A stretch of DNA of 37,218 nucleotides from Methylibium sp. (GTDB lineage Bacteria > Pseudomonadota > Gammaproteobacteria > Burkholderiales > Burkholderiaceae_C). Of the stretch, positions 10,068 through 18,358 are shown piece after piece; the stretch's first letter is position 1; each line of letters begins with the position of its first letter. Position numbers and translations under genes: made by a program. The stretch is from positions 1 through 37,218 of the forward strand of contig NZ_JACDCW010000034.1 of the NCBI RefSeq assembly GCF_013817345.1. Reading direction: 5' to 3'. The notes beneath the pieces were generated by a model. The model had not been told where the DNA came from, searched no databases, and worked only from the letters and a program-made list of their open reading frames with translations.

Positions 10068-11663
10068 CTACTTCAGGTAGACCTCGTCGTACGGCGACAT
10101 CGGCCCCCAGATCGACACGGGCACGTTGCCGACCTTCTTGCCCGCCACGGTGTGGTACGGCACCACGTTGACGAAAACGATCGGCAGCTCGTCGGTGACG
10201 ATCTTCTGGAACTCCGCGTAGTGAACCTTGCGCTTCTCGACGTCGAGCAGGCTGCCGGCGGTGTTCAGCAGTTCATCGACCTTCGGGTTGCTGTAGGACT
10301 GCGTGTTGGTCCAGACGATCGGCTTGATGTTGGTCGAGAGGTAGGTGCGGTGCACGCCGATGACCGGATCGCCCCAGTTGAAGACGAAGTCCATCGACAT
10401 GTCGAACTCGTGCGTGGCCATGCGCTTGGCCCACGCGGGGAAATCGGCGGACGCGCGAACCTCGACAGCAATGCCGATCTTCTTCAGTTGCGCGCGCGTG
10501 TACTCGGCCACCAGCTTTTGCTGGTCGTCCACCCCGGGCAGGTAATCGATCGTGAGCTTGAAGCGCTCGCCACCGGAGTCGGCCTTGTAGCCGGCGGCGT
10601 CGAGCATCTGTGCGGCCTTCTTCAGGTCGACCGGATAGCGCACCAGGTCGTTCGTCGCGAAAGGGCTGCTGGCGACGATCGGGCCCGCCGCCGGGGTGGC
10701 GAAGCCCGCCATCAGCGCCTTGGTGACGAACTTGGTGTCGATCGCCATGGCGATCGCCTTGCGCACCTTGATGTCCGACAGCGGCTTTCTCTCCAGATTG
10801 AAGGCGAGCCAGTTCATCGGCCCGATGCCCTCATAGCCGCGCGGCGTCAGCGTCACCTGCGGGTTGTCCTTCAGCCGGCGCAGGTCGGTGGGGACCGATA
10901 CGAACGGGAGCATGTGGACGTCGCCGCGCTCGAGGCCGAGCATCAGGCTGGCCGCGTCGGGGGTGATGCTCATCACCACCTTGTCGAGGTAGGGCTTGCC
11001 TGGCAGGAAGAACTTGTCGAAGCGCTCCATGACGACGCGCTGCCCGGGCGAAAACTCGACCAGCTTGAAGGGCCCCGAGCCGACGACGTTGGCGGAATTG
11101 CGCGGGTGGTTCTTCAGGTCCTGCCCGTCGCCGTAGATGTGCTTGGGCAGGATCGGGCACAGCGCCGGCGACATCGCCAGCACGATGGCCGGGTGCGGCG
11201 CGCTCATTCGGATGATCGCGGTATGGGCGTCGGGCGTCTCGACCTTCTCGACCGGCCCCATCATGGTGGAGAAGGGATGATTGGCCTTGATCGCCATGAT
11301 GGAGAACGCGACGTCCTCCGACGTGATCGGCTTGCCGTCATGGAACACCGCGCCCTTGCGCAGGTTCAGGGTCAGCGACTTGCCGTCGTCCGCGAGCTTC
11401 CATGTCTCGGCCAGATAGGGCTGCGCATTCCACTGGTCGTCGAAGCGCAGCGGGCTGGCGAACAGTTGCGTGCCCGGCATCGCGGTGGCGATGCCCGACT
11501 GCACCGCGCCGTTGAGGTGGCGCGGCGTCTGCGTGGTGCCGACGACGAGCGTGCCGCCGCGCTTGGGCTCCTGCGCGGCTGCCGGCAGGGCCAGCGTCAA
11601 GGCGCACGCCGAAACGATCAGCGAAGCCAGGGCGCGTCGTCTCGAGGTCGGGGAATTCAGCAT
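10068..11663 (-). CDS. dppA: Peptide ABC transporter, periplasmic substrate-binding protein (SBP_bac_5)
   Basis: This 531-residue periplasmic binding protein of the cluster C / SBP_bac_5 family delivers a peptide or peptide-like ligand to the DppBC permease. A signal peptide covers about residues 1-30, with SRRRALASL, a hydrophobic core and LPAAAQ before cleavage. The mature protein begins with QEPKRGGTLVVG, typical of the family. The start ATG 11663 has a Shine-Dalgarno GGAG seven bases upstream; the open frame continues upstream without similarity. The SRRR motif could suggest Tat export, but the LIVSACALTLALP core looks like an ordinary Sec signal. It leads the operon and is the only member with a long upstream region. 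Ligand specificity is not readable. Confidence 0.93.
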   Translation of the reverse strand: MLNSPTSRRRALASLIVSACALTLALPAAAQEPKRGGTLVVGTTQTPRHLNGAVQSGIATAMPGTQLFASPLRFDDQWNAQPYLAETWKLADDGKSLTLNLRKGAVFHDGKPITSEDVAFSIMAIKANHPFSTMMGPVEKVETPDAHTAIIRMSAPHPAIVLAMSPALCPILPKHIYGDGQDLKNHPRNSANVVGSGPFKLVEFSPGQRVVMERFDKFFLPGKPYLDKVVMSITPDAASLMLGLERGDVHMLPFVSVPTDLRRLKDNPQVTLTPRGYEGIGPMNWLAFNLERKPLSDIKVRKAIAMAIDTKFVTKALMAGFATPAAGPIVASSPFATNDLVRYPVDLKKAAQMLDAAGYKADSGGERFKLTIDYLPGVDDQQKLVAEYTRAQLKKIGIAVEVRASADFPAWAKRMATHEFDMSMDFVFNWGDPVIGVHRTYLSTNIKPIVWTNTQSYSNPKVDELLNTAGSLLDVEKRKVHYAEFQKIVTDELPIVFVNVVPYHTVAGKKVGNVPVSIWGPMSPYDEVYLK

Positions 11664-11668
11664 CGGGT

Positions 11669-11702
11669 TTCTCCAAGGAGAACAAAGGCGGAGCGCGCTC
11701 CG
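11669..11702 (-). promoter_or_regulatory. Two palindromes in the dppA leader, one covering the ribosome-binding site
   Basis: A 6-bp inverted repeat with two central bases (TTCTCC-AA-GGAGAA on the plus strand, 11669-11682) includes the dppA Shine-Dalgarno sequence, which lies at 11674-11671. Six bases further upstream is a perfect 14-bp palindrome (CGGAGCGCGCTCCG, 11689-11702). Either could act as a DNA operator or as an mRNA hairpin that masks the ribosome-binding site. The arms are seen directly; the function is inferred. Confidence 0.4.
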
Positions 11703-11815
11703 GATGCATCGAAAGGTACACATGCCCGAGCGTCGGCCATAGAGCCACGCGCGGTCTTTCGATGGGGCCAAGTGCCGAGGGTTTTCACCGGGCCGAACGG
11801 GTGAGCGGCGACCGG

Positions 11816-11845
11816 CGGACAGCGCTTCTTCGACCGACCGATAAT
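11816..11845 (+). promoter_or_regulatory. Putative promoter for the DUF455 gene, placed for a leaderless mRNA
   Basis: A -35-like CGGACA (11816-11821) is followed after 18 bases by a -10-like GATAAT (11840-11845). The predicted start point (about 11851-11853) falls on or next to the ATG at 11853, and no Shine-Dalgarno sequence precedes that ATG (TTTTCAGC). Confidence 0.4.
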
Positions 11846-11852
11846 TTTCAGC

Positions 11853-12662
11853 ATGCCGGCCACCCTGCCCCGACCCGAACTGCGCAAGGCAGCACTGGCG
11901 CTGCTGCAGAAGGACGATGCTGCCGCCAAGGCGGCGGCTACGCGGACGCTTTTCGCCGACCGCGACGCACTCGCACTGGATACCCGAACCGTCCTCGAGC
12001 CGAGCGCGCCGCTGCCGGGGCGCCCGGCACGACCACTGCTGGTGCCGGCGCTGCAGGTGCCGCAGCGCTCACGAGGCACGCGCGAGGGCCGTGCGGCGCT
12101 GCTGCACGCCATTGCCCACATCGAGTTCAACGCCATCAACTTGGCGCTCGACGCCATCTGGCGCTTCGCCGGCCTGCCAGCGGCGTACTACCGCGACTGG
12201 CTGCAGGTGGCGGGCGAAGAGGCACTGCACTTCACGATGCTGCGCGAGCACCTGCTGAGCCTGGGCTGCGACTACGGCGACTTCGCAGCCCACGACGGCC
12301 TGTGGGCGATGACGGCAAAGACGGCGCACGACCCGCTCGCGCGCATGGCGCTGGTGCCGCGCACGCTGGAGGCGCGCGGACTGGACGCGACGCCGCCGCT
12401 GCAGAAGAAGTTCGCGCAGGCCGGCGATGCGCGCGCGGTGGAGATCCTCGGCGTGATCCTGCGCGACGAGATCGGCCATGTGGCGATCGGCAACCGCTGG
12501 TACCGCTTTCTGTGCGAGCGCGACGGACTCGACCCGGTTGCGCTCTATCCGCAACTGGCCGAGCGCTACGAAGCGCCGAAGCCGAGGCCGCCGTTCAACC
12601 TGACGGCGCGCGAGGCCGCCGGGTTCACGGCGCAGGAGTTGGCGCAGCTCACGGGCTCATGA
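11853..12662 (+). CDS. Ferritin-like domain protein, DUF455 family
   Basis: This 269-residue predicted four-helix-bundle protein belongs to the DUF455 ferritin-like family. Candidate di-iron ligands are visible: Glu91 in HIEFNAI (with His85 and His89 nearby), Glu122/Glu123 and His126 in GEEALHF, Glu163, Glu187 and the DEIGH segment at 195-199. The family is predicted to bind a di-metal centre, but no reaction is established to my knowledge. It is transcribed alone and divergently from dppA. Its 3' end overlaps the convergent marC-like gene by 14 bases. A relation to MiaE-type tRNA hydroxylases exists only at the fold level. Confidence 0.88.
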   Translation: MPATLPRPELRKAALALLQKDDAAAKAAATRTLFADRDALALDTRTVLEPSAPLPGRPARPLLVPALQVPQRSRGTREGRAALLHAIAHIEFNAINLALDAIWRFAGLPAAYYRDWLQVAGEEALHFTMLREHLLSLGCDYGDFAAHDGLWAMTAKTAHDPLARMALVPRTLEARGLDATPPLQKKFAQAGDARAVEILGVILRDEIGHVAIGNRWYRFLCERDGLDPVALYPQLAERYEAPKPRPPFNLTAREAAGFTAQELAQLTGS

Positions 12663-13248
12663 AATAGCGCTTGAGCCCGGCCAGGATCATCTCGACCGCG
12701 ATGGCGGTCAGCACCAGCCCCATCAGTTTTTCGATCGCGGACACCATCGAATGGCCCAGCAGCCGGCGAATGCGCTCGGCCGAGAGCATGACCGCCGCGC
12801 AGACCGACAGCGCCACCGTCACCGCGCCCACCCATTCGACCATCTGCCCAGGCTGGCGCGAGGCGAGCAGCAGCACCGTGGCCATGGCCGAAGGCCCGGC
12901 CAGCAGCGGCACAGCGAGCGGAAAGATGAAAGGCTCGCGCGCACCGCCTTCGGAGGCATAGATCTGCGAGCCCGAGGTGAAGATCATGCGGATCGCAATG
13001 ATCAACAGGATCACGCCGCCCGCCACCTCGAGCGACCGCTCCGACAGGTGCATCAGGTCTAGAAAACCCCGGCCCGACACCATGAAGCCGAGCAGCACAC
13101 CCAGCGCGATGAGCGCCTCGCGCATCGCCACCCAGTTGCGCCGCTCCGGCGCCACGCCCTTGAGCACCGAAATGAAGATGGGAATGCTGCCGAACGGGTC
13201 GAGCACGAGCAGCAGCAGCACCAGGGCGGAGACGAAGCTGTGGTCCAT
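12649..13248 (-). CDS. MarC family integral membrane protein (UPF0056)
   Basis: The product is a six-helix inner-membrane protein of 199 residues, the usual MarC length. The typical N-terminal signature LLLVLDPFGSIPIFISVL is present, as is GGVILLIIAIRMIF in the middle and a C-terminal helix ending in LAGLKRYF. The biochemical role of this family is unknown; the old link to multiple antibiotic resistance in E. coli was not upheld. The start is ATG 13248 (MDHSFVSALVLL); the longer open frame upstream is a shadow. AAAGGAG lies upstream at a somewhat long distance. It follows the PAP2 gene by 23 bases, so the two are probably cotranscribed. Confidence 0.92.
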   Translation of the reverse strand: MDHSFVSALVLLLLVLDPFGSIPIFISVLKGVAPERRNWVAMREALIALGVLLGFMVSGRGFLDLMHLSERSLEVAGGVILLIIAIRMIFTSGSQIYASEGGAREPFIFPLAVPLLAGPSAMATVLLLASRQPGQMVEWVGAVTVALSVCAAVMLSAERIRRLLGHSMVSAIEKLMGLVLTAIAVEMILAGLKRYFMSP

Positions 13249-13271
13249 GGGCGGATCCCTGCTCCTTTCCC

Positions 13272-14024
13272 TCAGTGCGGCAGCGCTGGCTCGACCCCCG
13301 GCGCCACCGGATCGCCTGCCGAAAGCGCTGCGTCGGTACGCGCACCGGCACGACGCACCGCCTGGTCCAGGAGGACCATGTGGAGCAGTGCGAAGGCACC
13401 ACCCAGCGCCGCGCCGGCCAGCGCGTCCAGCGCAACGTGCTGACGGATCGCCAGCGTGGAATAAACGATGCCCAGGCACCACAGAGCGTTGACCCCGCGC
13501 ACGACGCCCCGCTCACCCGTCTCGCGCAGTATTCGCTCCAGCCACAGTGCGGTGAAAACGGCGAACGCGACGTGCAGCGACGGGCAGGCGTTGCCGGCCA
13601 CATCGACGGTCTTCAGGAAAGCGAGCGAGGGATGGGCGGACCAGTCGAGCGCGAAGTCCGGCACCGCGGTCGGCCAGAGAACGAAGATGCTCAGTCCCGC
13701 CAAGCTGAGCGTGCCAGCTGCCAGGCCATAGGAAATGACTTCACGTCTGTCCTTGAGCAACGCCGGCCCCAGTGAAACGTAGACCCAGAGCGACACGTAG
13801 AGAACGAAAGCTTCGGGCCGAAACGCCACCCACCGGTCCAGCGCGATCAGCGGCATGGTGGTGACCGCAAAGAAAGGATGCTGCAGCACCCAGAAATAGG
13901 CGACGAAGAACGCGGTGATGCCGAGTGTCGTGCCGGCCATCTTGGCAAACCACAGCGTGCGAATGCGTGGGCCGAGTTGGCGGTGCCAGGCGCCGATGGG
14001 CCGCCTCGAATCGCTGATATCCAT
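13272..14024 (-). CDS. PAP2-superfamily membrane phosphatase
   Basis: This 250-residue protein has about six membrane helices and PAP2 (lipid phosphatase/inositolphosphotransferase-like) motifs. The second motif is CPSLH with His151. The third is STLAIRQHVALD with His196 as the likely nucleophile and Asp200. The first motif (KxxxxxxRP) of classical PAP2 enzymes is not evident, so it resembles the shorter Aur1/inositol-phosphorylceramide-synthase-like branch. It probably dephosphorylates or transfers a phospholipid head group on the periplasmic face; the substrate is unknown. A -35/-10 pair ends six bases before the ATG (see 14030-14059). Confidence 0.88.
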   Translation of the reverse strand: MDISDSRRPIGAWHRQLGPRIRTLWFAKMAGTTLGITAFFVAYFWVLQHPFFAVTTMPLIALDRWVAFRPEAFVLYVSLWVYVSLGPALLKDRREVISYGLAAGTLSLAGLSIFVLWPTAVPDFALDWSAHPSLAFLKTVDVAGNACPSLHVAFAVFTALWLERILRETGERGVVRGVNALWCLGIVYSTLAIRQHVALDALAGAALGGAFALLHMVLLDQAVRRAGARTDAALSAGDPVAPGVEPALPH

Positions 14025-14029
14025 GACTC

Positions 14030-14059
14030 AGCTTAAGCGAAGCGCAAGACCGCGCTCAA
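14030..14059 (-). promoter_or_regulatory. Putative promoter for the PAP2 gene
   Basis: On the minus strand TTGAGC (14059-14054), an 18-base spacer and TAAGCT (14035-14030) precede the ATG at 14024. Transcription would start on or within a base or two of the start codon, and no Shine-Dalgarno sequence is visible (GAGTC before ATG). The match is modest. Confidence 0.3.
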
Positions 14060-14149
14060 ACACCGCTGCGGACTCGCACCCGCTGCGAAGCACCCCCGGC
14101 GGTATGCCGCTGCAGCGCACGCCGAATGCTTTTGCCAGCGCCAGTATGC

Positions 14150-15214
14150 CTACAGCACGCGGTGGAACCACAACACCGACAAGCCCGCCGAAAGCAGCAG
14201 CAGCACCAGCGCCCCGGCCACGACGAGTGCGGTGACTTCGGTCTGCCGGGTCTCCAGGACGATGCGCGAATTCAGCGTCTCGTAGACCTTCTTCAGATCC
14301 GTGGCGGTGCCGGCCTGAAAGTATTCGCCATGCGTCAGGGAGGCAATCGACTTGAGCGTGTCCTCGTCGAGTTTGACGTGTACCGACCAGCCCTCGAAGT
14401 GGATGGTCGTCCCTTCCTTGGTGCCGATGCCCACGGTGTACACGCGCACGCCCCGGTCGGCTGCCAGCTTGGCGACCGCCAACGGATCGGGGCCGGTGGT
14501 GCGCTGGCCGTCGGTGAGCAGAATGATCACCGCCTCGTCGTAAGAGCCCGGCGGCACCGGCTCGACGCCGGCGAGGCCGTTGTTCTCCGTCTCGCGCGGC
14601 AACATCGGCAAGGCGCGTGAGCGGCTGCTGCCCGAGCGGGCGCCCTGCAAGGCCTCCATGTCCAGGCCGATCTCCGGAAACAGCGTGGCCAGCGACACCA
14701 CCAGGCCATTGCCGATGCCGGTGCCGCGCTGGAGCTGGAAGCGGTCGATCGCCGCGACCACGTCTTCGCGGTTGCGCGTGGGCGGCTGCACGAGTTGCGC
14801 AGTGGCCGCGAAGGCGACGACGCCGATGCGCGTGTTGGCAGGCTGATCGGCAACGAAAGTTCGCGCTGCCGCCTGGGCCGCTTCCAGCCGCGTGGGCAGC
14901 ACGTCGTCGGCGCGCATGCTGCCGGACACGTCGATCGCCAGGATCACCGTCTGCTGTTGCGAGGGCAGACTCATGACCGCCTGCGGCCGCGCAAGGGCGA
15001 TCAGCAGCGCCGCCAGAGCCAACAGGAAAAGCACCGGCGGCACATGGCGCCGCCATGCCGCGCCCTGCCCTGCCTCCTTGACCATGGCCAGGCTCGCGTA
15101 ACGCAAAACGACGCGTTTGCGCCGGCGCAGCAGCCAGACGTACAGCACGGCAAGCAAGGGCAGCGCGAGCAACCCCCACAGCAACTCCGGCCACTGGAAA
15201 GTGATGAGGTTCAT
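14150..15214 (-). CDS. VWA-domain membrane protein, BatA-like
   Basis: The product is a 354-residue inner-membrane protein with a von Willebrand factor A domain. Two N-terminal helices (about residues 12-30 and 58-76) precede the VWA domain, which has an intact MIDAS start (DVSGSM, Asp95, Ser97, Ser99). A C-terminal helix (about 328-350) closes the protein. This is the BatA/BatB layout, with the VWA domain exposed to the periplasm. It is the last gene of the protease-moxR-DUF58-VWA series and overlaps the DUF58 stop by ATGA. Such MoxR/VWA sets are thought to assemble or mature envelope or metal-containing proteins; the client here is unknown. A Ser/Arg-rich insertion (about 170-195) breaks up the VWA fold. 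Confidence 0.92.
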   Translation of the reverse strand: MNLITFQWPELLWGLLALPLLAVLYVWLLRRRKRVVLRYASLAMVKEAGQGAAWRRHVPPVLFLLALAALLIALARPQAVMSLPSQQQTVILAIDVSGSMRADDVLPTRLEAAQAAARTFVADQPANTRIGVVAFAATAQLVQPPTRNREDVVAAIDRFQLQRGTGIGNGLVVSLATLFPEIGLDMEALQGARSGSSRSRALPMLPRETENNGLAGVEPVPPGSYDEAVIILLTDGQRTTGPDPLAVAKLAADRGVRVYTVGIGTKEGTTIHFEGWSVHVKLDEDTLKSIASLTHGEYFQAGTATDLKKVYETLNSRIVLETRQTEVTALVVAGALVLLLLSAGLSVLWFHRVL

Positions 15215-16167
15215 GAGGCGGCTCCCGCACCGGCCGCCCCGCCGCGGCGCTGGGCGACACGCCGGCGCAACTGCACGAAATGGGTCAGAGCCTCCGCCAA
15301 GTCGTCCTCCGTCGATAGTTCGAAGGTGTCGACGCCTGCGCTCGCCAGTGCTTCCTGCAGCGCCTGCTCGCGCCGCTCCACGGCCTTGGCGTGACGAGCC
15401 CGGAAGCCGCGATCATGCGTGTCGACCACGATTTGCTCGCCGCTCTCCGCATCGCCCATCAGCACCAGACCGAGATCAGGCACTTCGTCGTCGAGCGGGT
15501 CGGTCAGGCGCACGGCCAGCACCTCGTGGCGCTGCGCCAGTCGAGCCAACGGCCGCTCCCAGCCGGGCTCGCTCAGGAAGTCGGAGATCACGAAAACCTG
15601 CGCACGGCGCTTGAGCAGCGGATGGGCGGCGTCCAGCAGTTCATGCAGGCGGGTACCGCCGACAGGCGCGGCCTTCGCTTTCTTGGCCGGCGCGGCTGCA
15701 GGCTGCGACAGCGCATGGATCAGCCGCAGCAAATGCCGCCGGCCGCTGCCGGCCGGCACCACCGCGTCGACATGCCGCCGATAACGCAGCGCCCCCACGC
15801 GGTTGCCACGGCGCGTGAGCAGCCGCGCCATCAGCGCGACGAAATCGAGCGCCACCGCACCGCGGCTGGCCCGTGCACCGATGTCCGAAGAGGGGCTCAG
15901 ATCGACCAGGAACCAGGCCGTGAGGTCGCGGTCCTCGTGGTACTCGCGGACATAGGGCGTCTGCAGCCGGGCGGTGACGTTCCAGTCGATGTGGCGCACG
16001 TCGTCGTGGGTCTGGTATTCGCGCAGGTCGGCAAGATCGTCGCCTACGCCGAGCAGCAAACCCCGGTAGTCACCGTGCAGTGCGCCGTCCAGGCGCCTGA
16101 GCACGCGCCACTCCAGCCGCAGCAGCAGCCGCTCGGCGTCGGGCAGGCCCAGCGCGGCGCTGTTCAT
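15211..16167 (-). CDS. DUF58 domain-containing protein
   Basis: This 318-residue protein has the DUF58 signature near the middle (HIDWNVTARLQTPYVREY, then EDRDLTAWFLVDLSPSS). Its C-terminal half resembles a degenerate VWA fold (AQVFVISDFLSEPGWE). DUF58 proteins regularly sit between moxR and VWA genes and are presumed partners of the MoxR ATPase. The start ATG 16167 overlaps the moxR stop as ATGA; a longer open frame upstream is out of family. No membrane helix is obvious, unlike in many DUF58 proteins that carry two N-terminal helices, so this short form is probably cytoplasmic. Confidence 0.92.
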   Translation of the reverse strand: MNSAALGLPDAERLLLRLEWRVLRRLDGALHGDYRGLLLGVGDDLADLREYQTHDDVRHIDWNVTARLQTPYVREYHEDRDLTAWFLVDLSPSSDIGARASRGAVALDFVALMARLLTRRGNRVGALRYRRHVDAVVPAGSGRRHLLRLIHALSQPAAAPAKKAKAAPVGGTRLHELLDAAHPLLKRRAQVFVISDFLSEPGWERPLARLAQRHEVLAVRLTDPLDDEVPDLGLVLMGDAESGEQIVVDTHDRGFRARHAKAVERREQALQEALASAGVDTFELSTEDDLAEALTHFVQLRRRVAQRRGGAAGAGAAS

Positions 16168-17213
16168 TGCAGGGGCACCGAAGCACCGTTGCCGGCCGAG
16201 GTCGGCGCGGCGAACGACCCGCGCGACGCCAGCGGCGTTGCGGGCGGGCGGATCTTGCGCAAGAGCGTGGCGATCAGGTCGTCGGCGCTCACGCCTTCGG
16301 CCAGCGCCTGGTAGGACAGCACCAGCCGGTGGCGCAGCACGTCGGGCACCAGCTCGCTCACGTCTTCGGGCAGCACGTAATCGCGCCCGCGCAGCAGCGC
16401 CAGGGCGCGCGCGCCCTCGATCAGGTGGATGCTGGCGCGCGGGCTGCCGCCGAAGGCGATCTGCGGCGCCAGCTCGGCCAGGCCGTGCTGGGCGGGCTTG
16501 CGGGTGGCGGCGACCAGCTTCACGGCGTACTGAATCAGCGACGGTTCGACGAAGCTGCGCCGACACGCTCTTTGCAGCCCCGCCAGTTCGTCGGCGCCGA
16601 GCACCGGCGCAACGTCGGGCCATTCGCCGATGACACGCTCGACGATCACGAACTCCTCCTCCTCGCTCGGGTAGCCGACCACCACCTTCATCATGAAACG
16701 GTCGACCTGCGCCTCGGGCAAGGGATAGGTGCCTTCGGTCTCGATCGGGTTCTGCGTGGCCATCACCAGGAAAGGCTGGGCCACGCGGTGCGTCTCGCCG
16801 GCAATGGTGACCTGACGCTCCTGCATCACCTCGAGCAGCGCGCTCTGCACCTTGGCCGGCGCCCGGTTGATCTCGTCGGCCAGCAACAGGTTGGTGAACA
16901 CCGGCCCGAGCGAGGTCGAGAACTCGCCCGTCTTCTGATTGAAGATGCGTGTGCCGATCAGGTCCGCCGGCACCAGATCAGGCGTGAACTGGATGCGCTT
17001 GAACTGGCCCCGCAGCACCAGCGCCAGCGTCTTGACCGTCTGCGTCTTGGCCAGTCCCGGCACGCCCTCGACCAGCAGGTGGCCTTGCGCCAGCATGGCG
17101 ATCAGTACGCGTTCGAGGAATTGATCCTGGCCGACCACCACCTTCTTCACTTCGTAGAGCACGCGCTGCATCTGCGCGGCGACATCGTCGGGACGGAGTT
17201 CGTAGGCGGGCAT
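16164..17213 (-). CDS. MoxR-family AAA+ ATPase
   Basis: The product is a 349-residue AAA+ ATPase of the MoxR group. Walker A is GVPGLAKT (50-57), Walker B is LLLADEIN (109-116), sensor 1 is ATQNP, and a C-terminal lid domain includes GGSPRASIHL. MoxR proteins act as chaperone-like ATPases with VWA-domain partners. The gene is overlapped at its end by the DUF58 gene. It lies 51 bases after a membrane serine protease, so four genes probably form one transcript. Confidence 0.95.
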   Translation of the reverse strand: MPAYELRPDDVAAQMQRVLYEVKKVVVGQDQFLERVLIAMLAQGHLLVEGVPGLAKTQTVKTLALVLRGQFKRIQFTPDLVPADLIGTRIFNQKTGEFSTSLGPVFTNLLLADEINRAPAKVQSALLEVMQERQVTIAGETHRVAQPFLVMATQNPIETEGTYPLPEAQVDRFMMKVVVGYPSEEEEFVIVERVIGEWPDVAPVLGADELAGLQRACRRSFVEPSLIQYAVKLVAATRKPAQHGLAELAPQIAFGGSPRASIHLIEGARALALLRGRDYVLPEDVSELVPDVLRHRLVLSYQALAEGVSADDLIATLLRKIRPPATPLASRGSFAAPTSAGNGASVPLQ

Positions 17214-17264
17214 GCGGTGGTCCTCGTAGCGGATCGGAAATGAAAGCGGAAAAACGGGCGGTCG

Positions 17265-18218
17265 TCAGGCCGGTGGCACACCCACGGCGGCGGCGGCGTC
17301 CTCTATCGGCACGGCCAATCCGATGCCGACGAAGAAGGACTGGTCGGTCGGATTGAGGATCGCCGCCACGATGCCGACCACCTGGCCGTCCATGGTGATC
17401 AGCGGCCCGCCGGAATTGCCCGGATTCACGGCCGCGTCGAACTGGATCAGGTTGGACAGCAGCGGCCGTTCGTCCTCGGCGCGGTGCTGGCGACCCAGCC
17501 CCGACACCACGCCCGACGAAACGCTCGGTCCGATGCCGAAGGGAAAACCGATCGCCACCACCTCGTCTCCAGGCATCAGACTGGCGGCGGGGCGCAGGGT
17601 GGCGGGCCGTACGTCGTCGGGCAAGCGGCGCGCGCGCAGCACGGCGAGATCGCTCTCCGGGCGCACGCCCATGAGCACCGCGTCCGACTCGGAGCCGTCG
17701 AAAAAGGTGACGGTGATGCGCTCGGCGCCAGCCACCACGTGCAAGCTGGTCAGGATGGTGCCGTCCTCGACGATCACCACGCCGGTGCCGGTGCCGCCGT
17801 GGCCCGGTTCGTCGAGCGGGCGGCGTTCCTGGGGCGCACCGGTGCGCACCCGCACGACCGAGGGCATCACCGCGGCGGCAGCACGCGCCGGCCGCGAGGG
17901 CAATGCCTGCGTCTCCAAGGTGTGCAGCACGGCTGCATCGACGTCGTCCTGCGTCAGCCGCTGCGCAGCGGGCGGCAGCAAGGCGGCCTGCAGCACCACG
18001 CCGATCAGCGCAGCGCACAGTCCCGCAGCGAAGAAGCTGCTGCGGGGGTGGCGCACCAGCGCACGTCGCACACGGCCGGGGGGCCTTTTCGCGCGCTCGT
18101 TGAGGCTTGCCTGCGAACCGGCCGGCGCCGCATCGGAGAACACCGGCGCCGCAGCGGAAGCCGGGGCGCGACGCGCTTGCGTGCGGGGCGATCGACTGTA
18201 GAGAGTGGCCTTCTTCAT
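17265..18218 (-). CDS. Membrane-anchored trypsin-like serine protease (HtrA-like, no PDZ domain)
   Basis: This 317-residue protein has an Arg/Ala/Pro-rich cytoplasmic N-terminus (1-57), one membrane helix (about 60-82, SSFFAAGLCAALIGVVLQAA) and a chymotrypsin-fold protease domain facing the periplasm. The catalytic triad is intact: His160 (TSLHVV), Asp190 (ESDLAVL) and Ser269 (NPGNSGGPL). It resembles DegP/DegS in the protease domain but ends soon after it, without a PDZ domain. It precedes moxR, DUF58 and VWA genes, hence a possible role in processing or quality control of their client. The start is ATG 18218, with GGGAGC as ribosome-binding site. That GGAGC can pair with GCTCC a few bases upstream in the leader. 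Confidence 0.92.
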   Translation of the reverse strand: MKKATLYSRSPRTQARRAPASAAAPVFSDAAPAGSQASLNERAKRPPGRVRRALVRHPRSSFFAAGLCAALIGVVLQAALLPPAAQRLTQDDVDAAVLHTLETQALPSRPARAAAAVMPSVVRVRTGAPQERRPLDEPGHGGTGTGVVIVEDGTILTSLHVVAGAERITVTFFDGSESDAVLMGVRPESDLAVLRARRLPDDVRPATLRPAASLMPGDEVVAIGFPFGIGPSVSSGVVSGLGRQHRAEDERPLLSNLIQFDAAVNPGNSGGPLITMDGQVVGIVAAILNPTDQSFFVGIGLAVPIEDAAAAVGVPPA

Positions 18219-18358
18219 CGGTGCTCCCGGTTGAGCGGAGCCGCGTTCATCAACCCGAGCGCGGCGCGCAGGGAAAACAGTAGCACGCGGCGGGCCAGGA
18301 GAACGCCGGGCGGGATATTCAGGGCGGCGAGGGAGCACCGCGCGCTTGAACCGGCCTG

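Noticed and set aside
10068-11663. Twin-arginine signal on DppA (SRRRALASL)
   Set aside because: The hydrophobic core and cleavage region look like a normal Sec signal, and binding proteins of this family are usually Sec exported. The arginines alone are not enough.
9816-11804. 662-codon plus-strand open frame over dppA and the end of dppB
   Set aside because: It is antisense to a binding protein with a signal peptide and a typical mature start, and has no domain of its own.
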